Position numbers and translations under genes: made by a program. A model generated the notes under the pieces. It saw only the letters and a program-made list of their open reading frames with translations. It was not told where the DNA came from and did not search any database. A DNA stretch of 64,000 bases from Bacillota bacterium (lineage in GTDB: Bacteria > Bacillota > Sulfobacillia > Sulfobacillales > Sulfobacillaceae), in the NCBI GenBank assembly GCA_021797825.1, contig JAJZZA010000008.1, positions 1 to 64,000 on the forward strand. The letters run 5' to 3'. Of the stretch, positions 35,676-44,752 are shown piece after piece; within the stretch, counting starts at the first letter, position 1; each line of letters opens with the position of its first letter.

Positions 35676-36746
35676 CTATTCCGGGATGTAATTCGACCGA
35701 ATCCGGCCCAGCACATGCATGCGTTGCTCCGCCACGTGATCCGCCGATTCCTGGCTCGAAACCCGTTCACGTTGCGATCGTTCCAGAATCTCGGTGACCT
35801 GCCGCCCTATTTGCCGAACTCTGGCGGTGGCCCGTTCTTGGTGATATCCGTCGCGATGAAACTCGTCGGCCACATTGACCACGCCACCCCCGTTAATCAC
35901 GTAGTCGGGCACGTAGACAATGTTTCGGCGCACCAGTTCGTCCCCATGGCGGGCTTCTTTTAACTGATTGTTTGCCGACCCCGCCACCACCCGGCACTTC
36001 AGCTGGGGAATCGTCTCATCATTAAGCACCGCGCCCAGCGCGCAGGGCGCAAAGATATCCGCCTCGACGCCATAAATGGCGTCGGCATCCACCCAATCGG
36101 CCCCGAGACTTTGGGCTTTGGCCTGTCCTTCTTCCGCCTCGATGTCGGTAACCACCAGCCGCGCCCCGTCATCTTTCAGCATCCCGGCCAAAATCGACCC
36201 GACGTGACCCATGCCTTGGATGGCGACACGCTTGCCGGCCAGCGCGGGAGTTCCCCAAACCAAGGCGGCAGCCGCTTTCATGCCGACCAGCACGCCCAGC
36301 GCGGTGGCTGGCGACGGGTCGCCGCTGGTCTCTTTGAGCCCGCCCACAAACTTGGTTTCGCGGGAGACGATCGCCATGTCGTCGGCATTGGTGCCCACAT
36401 CTTCCGCCGTAATGTAGCGGCCTCCCAAGCTTTGCACCAAACGGCCGAAGGAGCGCAGCAAGGCTTCGCTCTTGTCATGCCGGCTATCGGCCCACAATAC
36501 CGACTTGCCCCCGCCCAAGTCCAGTCCCATCGCCGCGTTCTTGTACGACATCCCCCGCGACAACCGCAAGACGTCGGTAATGGCCTCGTCCTCCGACTGG
36601 TAATGCCACATCCGGCACCCCCCCAAAGCCGGTCCCAAGGTGGTGTCGTGAATGCCGACAATGGCTTTAAGCCCTGTCGTCTTGTCGTACCAAAACACCA
36701 GTTCTTCGTGTCCGTACTTCTCCATCTCCTCAAATATGTTCATCAT
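35676..36746 (-). CDS. Leucine/valine/phenylalanine-type amino-acid dehydrogenase
   Basis: NAD-dependent oxidative deamination of branched-chain (or aromatic) amino acids. About 356 residues. Catalytic Lys lies in DLGGGKSVL at residue 80-81, as in Bacillus leucine dehydrogenase; GGCRMW near 43 lines the substrate site; GMGHVGS near 180 is the nucleotide-binding turn. Two adjacent ATG codons at 36746 and 36743 are both possible starts, next to GCGAGGG. The longer frame to 36812 has no start signal. Could supply 2-oxo acids to a branched-chain dehydrogenase complex. Confidence 0.9.
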   Translation of the reverse strand: MMNIFEEMEKYGHEELVFWYDKTTGLKAIVGIHDTTLGPALGGCRMWHYQSEDEAITDVLRLSRGMSYKNAAMGLDLGGGKSVLWADSRHDKSEALLRSFGRLVQSLGGRYITAEDVGTNADDMAIVSRETKFVGGLKETSGDPSPATALGVLVGMKAAAALVWGTPALAGKRVAIQGMGHVGSILAGMLKDDGARLVVTDIEAEEGQAKAQSLGADWVDADAIYGVEADIFAPCALGAVLNDETIPQLKCRVVAGSANNQLKEARHGDELVRRNIVYVPDYVINGGGVVNVADEFHRDGYHQERATARVRQIGRQVTEILERSQRERVSSQESADHVAEQRMHVLGRIRSNYIPE

Positions 36747-36917
36747 CCCTCGCCTGCGGCGAGTTTCACTCCCTTCCGCTGTCGGCCTCTTGTTGCCGCT
36801 ATGGGTTCGCACCCCGATCCCGAAAAAGATTTTGCCGCCCTCCCGGGGATTATCTGCTGACGACCCATTTTGCCGGCGCAGGACCGCGCGCGCGCAAAAC
36901 CCGTAGCCGAGTCCGCG

Positions 36918-37496
36918 CTAGCCGAGCACCCTGTCCACCAACGCTTGCGTGGTGGTCACCCGGCCGATGCGAGGAAATATGGTGCTGGTAACGTACTCGT
37001 GTTCGCCCGGATTCACACCGCTCATGGCGTCCACCGCGAAAATCTGGCGATACCCCCGTTGATAGGCTTCGCGAGCCGTGGTATCGACACCGATGCCGGT
37101 GGCAATGCCGCACAGGATAATGGTGTCAATGTTCCGCCGACGCAGTTGCAAATCCAAATCGGTGCCGTAAAATGCGCCCCATTGCCGTTTGGTCAGAACA
37201 TAGTCGCCGACTTCGGGACCCAACTGCGGAACAATCTCGCTCCAATCGGCGGGGCGTTCGGTCGGGTTGGGCGGGGCCATGTCGGCATCCGGGCGCAGCA
37301 GGTCCCGGCCGTCGTGGCTGGCGACCCGCACCAGCACCACAAATCCCGCGGCGGTCCGCATCGCCTGGGCCAACGCTGCGGCTCTCGCCACCACCGCCTC
37401 CGCCGGATGCGGTTTGACCGGATACTGCACAATACCCTTTTGCAAATCGATCACCACCAACGCCGTGCGGTCGGTTTGGATTGCAATATCTGCCAT
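36918..37496 (-). CDS. Isochorismatase-fold hydrolase lacking the catalytic cysteine
   Basis: 192 residues. ALVVIDLQKG with the active-site Asp at 17 and VLTKRQWGAFYGTDL with the Lys near 112 are conserved. In amidases of this fold the third residue is Cys in a (I/V)CVxxTAR motif; here the same place reads TGIGVDTTAREA, with Gly. Isochorismatases such as PhzD also lack the Cys, so a vinyl-ether hydrolase or a changed activity is more likely than a nicotinamidase. ATG at 37496 follows GGAGGTGAG. Confidence 0.85.
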   Translation of the reverse strand: MADIAIQTDRTALVVIDLQKGIVQYPVKPHPAEAVVARAAALAQAMRTAAGFVVLVRVASHDGRDLLRPDADMAPPNPTERPADWSEIVPQLGPEVGDYVLTKRQWGAFYGTDLDLQLRRRNIDTIILCGIATGIGVDTTAREAYQRGYRQIFAVDAMSGVNPGEHEYVTSTIFPRIGRVTTTQALVDRVLG

Positions 37497-37953
37497 CTGT
37501 CTCACCTCCGGTATCACTCTATCCCATCTGTCGTTCAAGGCCAAGTCCCGGTTGATCTGGGGCTCGGCAGCCTGAGCGACCGGGTTTAATATCCTGACCC
37601 GGCACGGGGCGGTTCGGGTTGCGCCAGGTCACGCCACCTTCGGCCAAGCACCCCCCAGCGGCGGATCCGCTCCGCCCATAGGGTGCACGGGAGCGGCTGA
37701 TAAGCCGCAACGTCACCGGCCTGGGTTCGTTGACCCGCCCGCGCGAATTGCCCTGGGCCGGTTCTCATGCGGCACATTGCGACCCTTTGCCCCCTCCCCG
37801 CGTTTCACGGTGTTGGGGCCGCGCGACCGGTCTTCATTCGCATCCGGCACCCTCGCCCAGCTGAGACTGCGCAACTTCTCGATTCGGAAAGAAGACGTGC
37901 CCATTCGCAAGCAGTAGAATACACCTGTGAGCAGAGACAGGAGGGCATGAGTC
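37497..37953. other. Divergent intergenic region
   Basis: No gene recognised. TAGAAT at 37915-37920 is a candidate -10 for the malic enzyme gene, with a poor -35 (AAGACG). Several short GC-rich inverted repeats are present but none is striking. Confidence 0.35.
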
Positions 37954-39366
37954 ATGGCCGGTGGTATTCAATATATTATTCGTCTAAGCATGCAACGCGA
38001 GTTAGTGCCGTTTCGCCAGTTGGTGGAATTGGTGGACCAAATCGGTGGCGACATCGTCGCCCTCGACATGGTCCGCCCGGAAGATGATCGAATCATTCGC
38101 GACCTTACCGTGGTTATGCCCACCCCTGCCCATTTGCAGCAACTGGAAGATGCGTTGGCGCACATGCCGGGGACGGCCGTAGAAAATGTGTCTGACCGCA
38201 CGTTTTTGATGCATTTGGGCGGGAAAATCGAAATTCAACCCCGGGTGCAGGTCAAGACCCGGGCGGACCTGTCCCATATTTACACCCCGGGCGTGGCGCG
38301 GGTGGTGCAGGCGATCGCGGACGATCCCTCCAAAGCCTTTCAATTGACCATGAAGCGCAATACGGTCGCCATCGTGACGGATGGCACCGCCATTTTGGGA
38401 ATGGGCCATTTGGGAGCCAAAGCCGCCTTGCCGGTCATGGAAGGCAAATCGGTCCTCTTTAAATGGCTGGGCAATGTGGACGCGGTGCCGATTTGTCTTG
38501 ATACCACCGATGTTGACGAAATTGTCGAGACGGTGGTGCGTATCGCCCCGGCCTTTGGCGGTATCAATCTCGAAGACATTGCCGCCCCGCGGTGTTTTGA
38601 GGTGGAGGCCAAGCTCAGAGGGCGCCTGGATATCCCGGTATTTCACGACGACCAACACGGCACCGCGATTGTCATTTTGGCGGGGCTGATCAATGCCGCG
38701 CAGGTAGTGGGAAAACCCATCGCGGATCTGCGCGTGGTCATTTCCGGGATTGGCGCCGCCGGGACCGCCACCACCGATCTCTTGCTGGAGGCCGGCATCA
38801 AAGACATCGTCGGCTATGACCGGGAAGGACCCATCATCCGCACTCGCCAGTATCCTGGTCGTCCCTCCTGGAACGCGTACGCGCAAAAGACCAATCCGCA
38901 TCTCCGGGACGGATCGCTTAAAGAGATTATGGTCGGGGCGGATGCCTTCATCGGCGTCTCCACCGGCAATTTGCTGAGCGTGACCGATGTCGAGGGCATG
39001 GCCGCCAACCCGATTCTCTTTGTGATGGCCAATCCCGAACCTGAGATTCAACCGGAACTGGTTCAGTCCAAAGTACGGGTGCTGGCAACCGGGCGTTCCG
39101 ATTATCCCAACCAAATTAATAACGTGCTGTGTTTTCCGGGATTCTTTCGTGGCGTGCTTGACAGTCGCGTCAGCCAGATCACCATGCGGATGAAGCTGAA
39201 AGCCGCCGAAGCGCTGGCCAGCGTGGTCAAGCCCGATGAACTATCCGCCGAATACATCATCCCCAGTGTGTTTAACCGCGGCGTGGCCACCAAAGTGGCG
39301 CAGGCGGTCTCGCGTGCCGCCGAAGAAGAAGGCGTGGCGCGGAGAACCCCGCCGCCCCTGCGGTAA
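37954..39366 (+). CDS. NAD(P)-dependent malic enzyme with N-terminal ACT domain
   Basis: Oxidative decarboxylation of malate to pyruvate. 470 residues. An ACT-like regulatory domain fills residues 1-80 (GIQYIIRLSMQRELVPF...); the malic domain follows with YTPGVARVVQAI near 110, VTDGTAILGMGHLGA near 144, FHDDQHGTA metal-binding region near 231 and the NAD domain with SGIGAAGTA near 265. ACT fusions of this kind are known in Bacillota and suggest amino-acid control, which is inference. AGGAGG at 37940 precedes the ATG. A GCCGCC-GTA-GGCGGC hairpin at 39388-39402 follows the stop. Confidence 0.93.
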   Translation: MAGGIQYIIRLSMQRELVPFRQLVELVDQIGGDIVALDMVRPEDDRIIRDLTVVMPTPAHLQQLEDALAHMPGTAVENVSDRTFLMHLGGKIEIQPRVQVKTRADLSHIYTPGVARVVQAIADDPSKAFQLTMKRNTVAIVTDGTAILGMGHLGAKAALPVMEGKSVLFKWLGNVDAVPICLDTTDVDEIVETVVRIAPAFGGINLEDIAAPRCFEVEAKLRGRLDIPVFHDDQHGTAIVILAGLINAAQVVGKPIADLRVVISGIGAAGTATTDLLLEAGIKDIVGYDREGPIIRTRQYPGRPSWNAYAQKTNPHLRDGSLKEIMVGADAFIGVSTGNLLSVTDVEGMAANPILFVMANPEPEIQPELVQSKVRVLATGRSDYPNQINNVLCFPGFFRGVLDSRVSQITMRMKLKAAEALASVVKPDELSAEYIIPSVFNRGVATKVAQAVSRAAEEEGVARRTPPPLR

Positions 39367-39534
39367 ATCGGGCCGACACCGCCTGCCGCCGCCGTAGGCG
39401 GCGAAGACGGCCGGATTCACCGCGGTCCATGCCATCTGCTCCCACCCGCCTGCCCTGGCCGGTGGGCTTGTTGGGCTTGAAACATGACCCGGAAGGAACC
39501 GGCGCCGGCCCCGCTCGATGTTCGATTTTCCCTA

Positions 39535-39572
39535 TTGTTTATTATCTCCATATCTATTAATATTCACATATT
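39535..39572 (+). promoter_or_regulatory. Promoter of the arsR-hyf operon overlapping a dyad operator
   Basis: TTGTTT at 39535-39540, a 17-base spacer and TAATAT at 39558-39563. The -10 is overlapped by the dyad AATAT-TCAC-ATATT at 39559-39572. The block is clearly AT-rich against its surroundings. An ArsR repressor bound here would block RNA polymerase, so autoregulation is likely. Confidence 0.5.
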
Positions 39573-39602
39573 CGACCGCCGGATGGTTAGGAGGTTTGTC
39601 CT

Positions 39603-39929
39603 ATGGCCGCCATGCATGATTTTAAGGCCGAACTGTTTAAAGCGTTGGGTCATCCCACGCGGCTGCGAATTCTAGAACTCTTGAGCACCGGGGAAAAGAC
39701 GGTGTCGGAACTGCAGATCGCCTTGGAAATTGAAGCGTCGTCGGTCTCGCAACAGCTATCGATCATGCGCTCCCGACAATTGCTTGACGCGAGAAAAAAT
39801 GGCACCAAGGTATTTTACACGGTCCGCGACCCCTTAATCGGCAATTTGCTCAGCATCGCGCGGCAAATTTTCGAGAATCAGGTGACCAACATGAACTCCA
39901 TGCTCGAAGCCGAACGCGACCTGGATTAG
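39603..39929 (+). CDS. ArsR/SmtB-family repressor without cysteines
   Basis: 108 residues, winged helix. FKALGHPTRLRILELLSTGE is the family start and VSELQIALEIEASSVSQQLS the recognition helix-turn-helix. There is no Cys anywhere, so the classical alpha3N or alpha5 thiolate metal sites and the Cys-pair redox switch of SqrR-type sensors are ruled out; a His/Asp site or another ligand would be needed. The ATG at 39603 follows AGGAGG, and the stop is 33 bases before the hyfB-like gene, so it is the first gene of that operon. Confidence 0.9.
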   Translation: MAAMHDFKAELFKALGHPTRLRILELLSTGEKTVSELQIALEIEASSVSQQLSIMRSRQLLDARKNGTKVFYTVRDPLIGNLLSIARQIFENQVTNMNSMLEAERDLD

Positions 39930-39962
39930 AGCGGTCGCACGACACCCACAGGAAGGGGCGCC

Positions 39963-41843
39963 ATGTTCAGTTTGCAACTTATCGCTTTTGGCTTATTGAC
40001 GGCCCTACTGGCCCACAAACGGCAGTTGTCGTTGTTTCTCACGCTGGTGTTGAGCCTCCTTATTTTGGCGGCGGGAATTTGGGGCCTGGGGCATCCGGTC
40101 AATGCGGTTGCCGCTTCCCCTTGGTTAGCCTTCACCCCGCTTCGCTCCTGGTTTTTGCTGGTGCTGGGCATTGTCGCGGTGATGTCGTCCTGGTATCGCT
40201 TTGGGTATCACGACCACGAACGGTCCACGAACTTCTGGATGCCCCTTTTTCTGGTCAGCATGATGAGCGTGATTTTAGCGCAAAATGTCTGGGTCTTCAT
40301 GACCGCCTGGGAAAGCATGACCATCACGTCATTCTTCCTGGTGGTTACCGATCACCAGCGATCCCCAGTTCTCCCCGCCGGGTATATCTACCTCATCATG
40401 TCCCAACTCAGCGCCACGTTCATTCTGGCCGGCCTGCTGATCATGGGCAGCCATCTTCATTCGATGAACTTTGGCCGGTGGACCGCCGAGGCCAGCACCT
40501 TAGGTTTGGGTCTTAAAAGTTGGATATTTGCGCTGCTGGGCATCGGTTTCGGCATCAAAAGCGGTCTGGTGCCGTTTCACATCTGGTTACCGCGAGCCCA
40601 TCCGGTAGCTCCGGCACCGGTGTCGAGTCTCATGTCGGGCGCCATGATTAAGCTCGGCATATTCGGCATGATGCAGTTTCTCTTGATCGATCTGGGCCCC
40701 AGCAATCGCCTGTGGCCTCTGATCCTGTTGGCCGCCGGGGCCGTCTCCAGTTTGCTGGGCGTGCTGTATGCCTTGATGGAACACGATTTGAAGCGGCTGT
40801 TGGCCTATCACAGCATCGAAAACATCGGCATCATCCTGCTGGGAGTGGGCGTGATGGCGGTCGGCATCGATTGGCATCATCCCCTTCTGATTAGTATGGG
40901 GTTGGCAGCCTCCCTGTTTCACACCTTAAACCATGCCATTTTTAAGAGTCAGCTGTTCCTGGCCGCCGGTGCGGTGGAACAACACACGGCAACCCTCGAT
41001 GCCGACCATTTGGGAGGACTGATGCGGTCGATTCCGGGCGTCGCCATAGGATTTTTGATGGGGTCCATGGCCATCAGCGGGCTGCCGCCTTTCAACGGCT
41101 TCATCAGCGAATGGCTGACCTTGCGGGCACTCTTGTTGGCGGCCTCCCATTGGACGGGACTCTTGGCGGTGTTCGCGCTGGGCGTGGCCATGATCCTCGG
41201 GCTGACCGGCGCGTTGGCGGGCATGTGCTTCGTCAAAGCCTCCGGGGTCATCTTTTTGGGAGAGCCGCGCCACCAAGTCAACCACCGGCCCATTCCCCGC
41301 AGCATGACCTGGCCGATTATGGGGATGGCCGTCATCACCTTGGCACTCGGCGTCGCTCCCCAACCGTTTGTCCACATTGCCGGCAGCGTCGACCCCCGGG
41401 TGGCATTGTCCGCGGTCTCGTTTCTCTTGCCCGTGAAGTCCACCCTCTTAGCCGGCTTGATGGTTCTCGCGGTGGGCCTCCTCACCCTGGTTAGCCGCCC
41501 CTGGCGAGTGCGCGAAGTCCCGCGCTGGGCATGCGGCCGGGTACCCGATGCGTCCATGCAATTTACCTCCGCATCCTTTACCAAGGCGATTCGCACCACC
41601 TTTGCCCTGATCTATCGCCCGCATCGCAATCTCAGCAAAGTCGGTCGCTCTGCCGACTTCCCTGCCCAATTGTTGTATCGCGGAGGCACTGTGCCGGTCT
41701 GGGACCGTTACCTCTACCAGCCCACGTATCGTCTGGTCTGGCACATGTCGCGTCAGAGCACGCGCCTGCAAGCCGGGCCGGTCCGGCTATATCTGACGTA
41801 TCTCTTGGCGACCGTCGGCCTTATGCTGCTTCTTCTGCGCTAG
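39963..41843 (+). CDS. Hydrogenase-4 component B-like (NuoL/MrpA-type) membrane subunit
   Basis: Proton- or Na+-translocating antiporter-like subunit. 626 residues, about 15 membrane helices. The conserved core is visible: AWESMTITSFFLVV near 116, GIKSGLVPFHIWLPRAHPVA near 198 with the TM7 Lys, and LLAYHSIENIGII near 280. HyfB/HycC-type length and the C-terminal cytoplasmic part with a Cys-Gly-Arg segment (WACGRVPD) support HyfB rather than NuoL. ATG at 39963 after AGGAAGGGG. Confidence 0.9.
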   Translation: MFSLQLIAFGLLTALLAHKRQLSLFLTLVLSLLILAAGIWGLGHPVNAVAASPWLAFTPLRSWFLLVLGIVAVMSSWYRFGYHDHERSTNFWMPLFLVSMMSVILAQNVWVFMTAWESMTITSFFLVVTDHQRSPVLPAGYIYLIMSQLSATFILAGLLIMGSHLHSMNFGRWTAEASTLGLGLKSWIFALLGIGFGIKSGLVPFHIWLPRAHPVAPAPVSSLMSGAMIKLGIFGMMQFLLIDLGPSNRLWPLILLAAGAVSSLLGVLYALMEHDLKRLLAYHSIENIGIILLGVGVMAVGIDWHHPLLISMGLAASLFHTLNHAIFKSQLFLAAGAVEQHTATLDADHLGGLMRSIPGVAIGFLMGSMAISGLPPFNGFISEWLTLRALLLAASHWTGLLAVFALGVAMILGLTGALAGMCFVKASGVIFLGEPRHQVNHRPIPRSMTWPIMGMAVITLALGVAPQPFVHIAGSVDPRVALSAVSFLLPVKSTLLAGLMVLAVGLLTLVSRPWRVREVPRWACGRVPDASMQFTSASFTKAIRTTFALIYRPHRNLSKVGRSADFPAQLLYRGGTVPVWDRYLYQPTYRLVWHMSRQSTRLQAGPVRLYLTYLLATVGLMLLLLR

Positions 41844-41863
41844 GTCTGAAAGGAGATGGTTGG

Positions 41864-42769
41864 GTGTTGGGGATTGCCCAAATTGTCGCGGTCCTGATGG
41901 TGGTCGCGGTCTCCCCGCTCCTCTGGGGCATCACGCAGACAGTCAAAGCGCGCCTGCAAGGACGCCACGGGCCCCGTTTAGGGCAGATGTATTGGGTCAT
42001 TGCCAAAACCTGGACGAAAGAGACCACCGTTCCCGAATACAGTTCTTGGATCTTTCGACTGGCTCCGAGTATCGGTCTCGCGGCCATTCTGCTTGCCGCC
42101 CTCACCATCCCGGTCGGGGGCCGGGTTCCGGCCGGGTGGCCGCACAATTTGCTTACGCTCTTTTTCTTGCTGGCTTTGGAGCGATTCTGGGTCGGCCTGG
42201 CCGGCCTGGATAGCGCGGGAACCTTCGGCGGGCTCGGCGCCAGTCGGGTGAGCACCCTGGGCACCGGCGTCGAACCGGCCCTGTTGGCGGCTTGCGGGAT
42301 CTTATGGCAAGTCAGCGGGCATACGGAAATTGCCCCGGTGGCGTCTTGGTTCGCAACCCGACCGCTGGGCGCTTTGCCGTGGACTCTGGCCGCGGTCAGT
42401 ATGGGATTTGTCCTGTTGGCCGAAATGGGCCGGTTGCCGGTGGACAATCCCGATACCCATTTGGAACTGACGATGATGCACGAAGCCACCGTCCTGGAAT
42501 ATGACGGGCGACTGCTAGCCCTGTCGCAAGTCGCCATGACGCTAAAGTTTTCCGTCGTCATTGTCTTAGGATGGGTCTTGCTAGGTCCCAATCTGCCGTC
42601 AATCTGGGCTAACCTGGCGATCCGGGCCGTCGAGGTGGTCCTGACCAGCGTGGCCTTGGGATGGATCGAAAGTCGGTTCAGCAAAATTCGCTACTTCCAA
42701 ATCCCCGCCTACCTGTCGTTGGCAGCCGGACTTGGGGTGCTGGCATTCTATCTCATCGCGGGAGGCTAA
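41864..42769 (+). CDS. Hydrogenase-4 component C-like (NuoH-type) membrane subunit
   Basis: 301 residues, eight membrane helices; lies where quinone-binding or coupling subunit NuoH sits in complex I. RLQGRHGPRLGQMYWVIAKT near residue 32 is the family signature loop, and AEMGRLPVDNPDTHLELTM near 188 carries the acidic TMH5-6 loop found in HyfC/NuoH. GTG start at 41864 follows AAAGGAG by about ten bases; longer frames reading back into hyfB are ignored. Confidence 0.88.
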   Translation: MLGIAQIVAVLMVVAVSPLLWGITQTVKARLQGRHGPRLGQMYWVIAKTWTKETTVPEYSSWIFRLAPSIGLAAILLAALTIPVGGRVPAGWPHNLLTLFFLLALERFWVGLAGLDSAGTFGGLGASRVSTLGTGVEPALLAACGILWQVSGHTEIAPVASWFATRPLGALPWTLAAVSMGFVLLAEMGRLPVDNPDTHLELTMMHEATVLEYDGRLLALSQVAMTLKFSVVIVLGWVLLGPNLPSIWANLAIRAVEVVLTSVALGWIESRFSKIRYFQIPAYLSLAAGLGVLAFYLIAGG

Positions 42770-42773
42770 TCTG

Positions 42774-43397
42774 ATGAACCTGGCGGGTTTTTTCATCTTT
42801 CTGGCGGCAGCCGGGCTGTTGTGGTCGCGCAATATGATCTATGCGGTGTGGTATCTGGCGGCAGAGGGAATTCTCCTCGGCGTCATGGTGGGGGCATCGG
42901 GTCCCGTGACCTGGCTGACCGGCCTGGTCGGCATCGCGACACTCGCCATCAAGGCTGGGCTCATTCCCGTCGCCCTGCACCGCATGATGAAGACCTGGCC
43001 GAGCGAGTTCCGGCAGGACCATCCCTTGCCGCTATGGGCTTATTTTGTGGCGATTTTGCTGGTCTTGGCCGTGGGTCACGTGATTCACCTGCTCGCGCCG
43101 GCAGGCATCACTCTGCATCCGGAACTCTTTTTTTATGGATTGGCCAGCATTCACCTGGGCTTATTGATGATTGTCGCGCGACGCCACGTCCTGTCCCAAG
43201 TGGCGTCGCTGGTCGGCATCGAAAATGGGTTGGTGGTTCTCGCCGCCTCGGTGGCGGGATCGTTGCCAACCTTCGTCGAACTCGGCATGTTGATGGACCT
43301 CACCATCGCGATTAGTCTTTTGGTCTGGATGAGCCATCACATCCATCGGCAATTCAACACCACCGATGTGGCTGCCTTGCGTCGGTTAAGGGGGTAA
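42774..43397 (+). CDS. Hydrogenase-4 component E-like (NuoK-type) membrane subunit
   Basis: 207 residues, about six or seven helices; HyfE-type because it is twice the size of NuoK. It retains LVGIATLAIKAGLIPVALH near 47 and GIENGLVVLAASVA near 150. ATG at 42774 follows GGGAGG, 5 bases after the hyfC-like stop. Confidence 0.85.
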   Translation: MNLAGFFIFLAAAGLLWSRNMIYAVWYLAAEGILLGVMVGASGPVTWLTGLVGIATLAIKAGLIPVALHRMMKTWPSEFRQDHPLPLWAYFVAILLVLAVGHVIHLLAPAGITLHPELFFYGLASIHLGLLMIVARRHVLSQVASLVGIENGLVVLAASVAGSLPTFVELGMLMDLTIAISLLVWMSHHIHRQFNTTDVAALRRLRG

Positions 43398-43405
43398 TCA
43401 CACCG

Positions 43406-44752
43406 GTGAGTCAATACCTGAGTTTCTTGGGACCCTTAGCCATCCTGGTGGTTGTCGCCCTCATGCGGCAACATTTGACGCCGATTTGGGCCAAGTTGTT
43501 TGCCGTCGTGACCAGCCTGATCCTCGTCGCCAGCCTGGCGGCCGACTGGTCGGGACTCCTATTAGGCCAGGCGAGCGTGATCTTCGTACTGGTGACGGAC
43601 CTGGTCGCGGCCACCAGCGCTTGGGACAGCGTGCAATGGTTAAAGGAGCATCGGCACATTGCGGCGCACCGCTATTATCTCTGGTGGGCCATGTTCTGGG
43701 CGTCCCTACTGGGCATTGCGGTCGCGCGCAATCTCGCCATGACCTGGCTGGAAGTGGAGTTCTCCACCCTCGCCTCCGGCGCGTTGGTGGTCGAAATGGG
43801 CAATCGCCAGGCGCTCGAAGCCGCTTGGAAATATATTGTGATTGCCTCGGTAGGTCTGGTCTTGGCATTGATCGGCATCGTGTTTGTGTACGCCAGCCTC
43901 AAATCCCAGCAAATGGGCTGGGCAACCTTGGACTACCGCAATCTGAGACTCCGGGTTACCCATATCCCTCCCATAATTCGGCAAGTGGCGACCATCCTCA
44001 TCGTCAGTGGATTTGGCACCAAAGCGGGGTTGGTGCCTTTTCACAGTTGGCTTCCGGACGCCCACTCCGAAGCTCCCTCGCCGGTAAGCGGTCTCTTGTC
44101 CGGGGTGCTGCTGGGCCTCTCCTTATTCGCCGTCGCTCGCTTCGTCACGGCGGTCCCGGTGGCGCCGCATGTCTTTTTAACCGGCGACACCCTCCTCACC
44201 TTATTCGGGACGATTTCCGTGCTGGTGGGCTCGCTGGCGCTCTTGGTGCAGCGTGACATCAAACGCCTCTTGGCCTACTCGTCGATTGAGCAAATGGGAA
44301 TTATCGCCATCGCCCTCGGGATGGGCAGCAAAGCGGCGCTTGCCGCAGCGCTTTGGCAGTTTGTGTTGCATGCCGTTATTAAATCGACCCTCTTTTACGG
44401 TGCCGGCCATCTGAGCGTAAGCTACCACACGAAACGCCTCGAAAAAATCACCGGCTTAATTGCCCGCAACCAGTGGTTCGCTATCCTCTGGGGGGTCGGC
44501 ATCCTGGCCTTAGCCGGATTGCCGCCCTTCGGCTTAGCCTATAGCGAGTGGCTGATTTTAGAAAACCTATGGCTTCAGCACGCGTTGGTGGTCGCGACTC
44601 TCTTGAGCGCGGCGTTGGCGCTCACCTTCGCGGCCTTAAGCTATCACCTGCTGCGCACGCTATGGCACCCGCTGGAGTCGTCTCGCTCTCTCCCCGACAC
44701 CGCCCCGGAGCCGAACCCGCAGTTGGCAGCAGGAGGGCCATCGCCGTCATGA
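43406..44752 (+). CDS. Hydrogenase-4 component F-like (NuoM/N-type) membrane subunit
   Basis: 448 residues, about 14 helices. FGTKAGLVPFHSWLPDAHSE near 198 with the TM7 Lys and AYSSIEQMGIIAIALG near 290 are strongly conserved. VEFSTLASGALV near 115 replaces the usual WIxLE segment and keeps a Glu (WLEVEF). GTG start at 43406 after AAGGGGG. The stop overlaps the next start (ATGA). Confidence 0.9.
   Translation: MSQYLSFLGPLAILVVVALMRQHLTPIWAKLFAVVTSLILVASLAADWSGLLLGQASVIFVLVTDLVAATSAWDSVQWLKEHRHIAAHRYYLWWAMFWASLLGIAVARNLAMTWLEVEFSTLASGALVVEMGNRQALEAAWKYIVIASVGLVLALIGIVFVYASLKSQQMGWATLDYRNLRLRVTHIPPIIRQVATILIVSGFGTKAGLVPFHSWLPDAHSEAPSPVSGLLSGVLLGLSLFAVARFVTAVPVAPHVFLTGDTLLTLFGTISVLVGSLALLVQRDIKRLLAYSSIEQMGIIAIALGMGSKAALAAALWQFVLHAVIKSTLFYGAGHLSVSYHTKRLEKITGLIARNQWFAILWGVGILALAGLPPFGLAYSEWLILENLWLQHALVVATLLSAALALTFAALSYHLLRTLWHPLESSRSLPDTAPEPNPQLAAGGPSPS

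Noticed and set aside
41531-41863. N-terminal extension of the hyfC-like frame into hyfB
   Set aside because: The extension is the shifted reading of hyfB; the GTG at 41864 has its own ribosome site.
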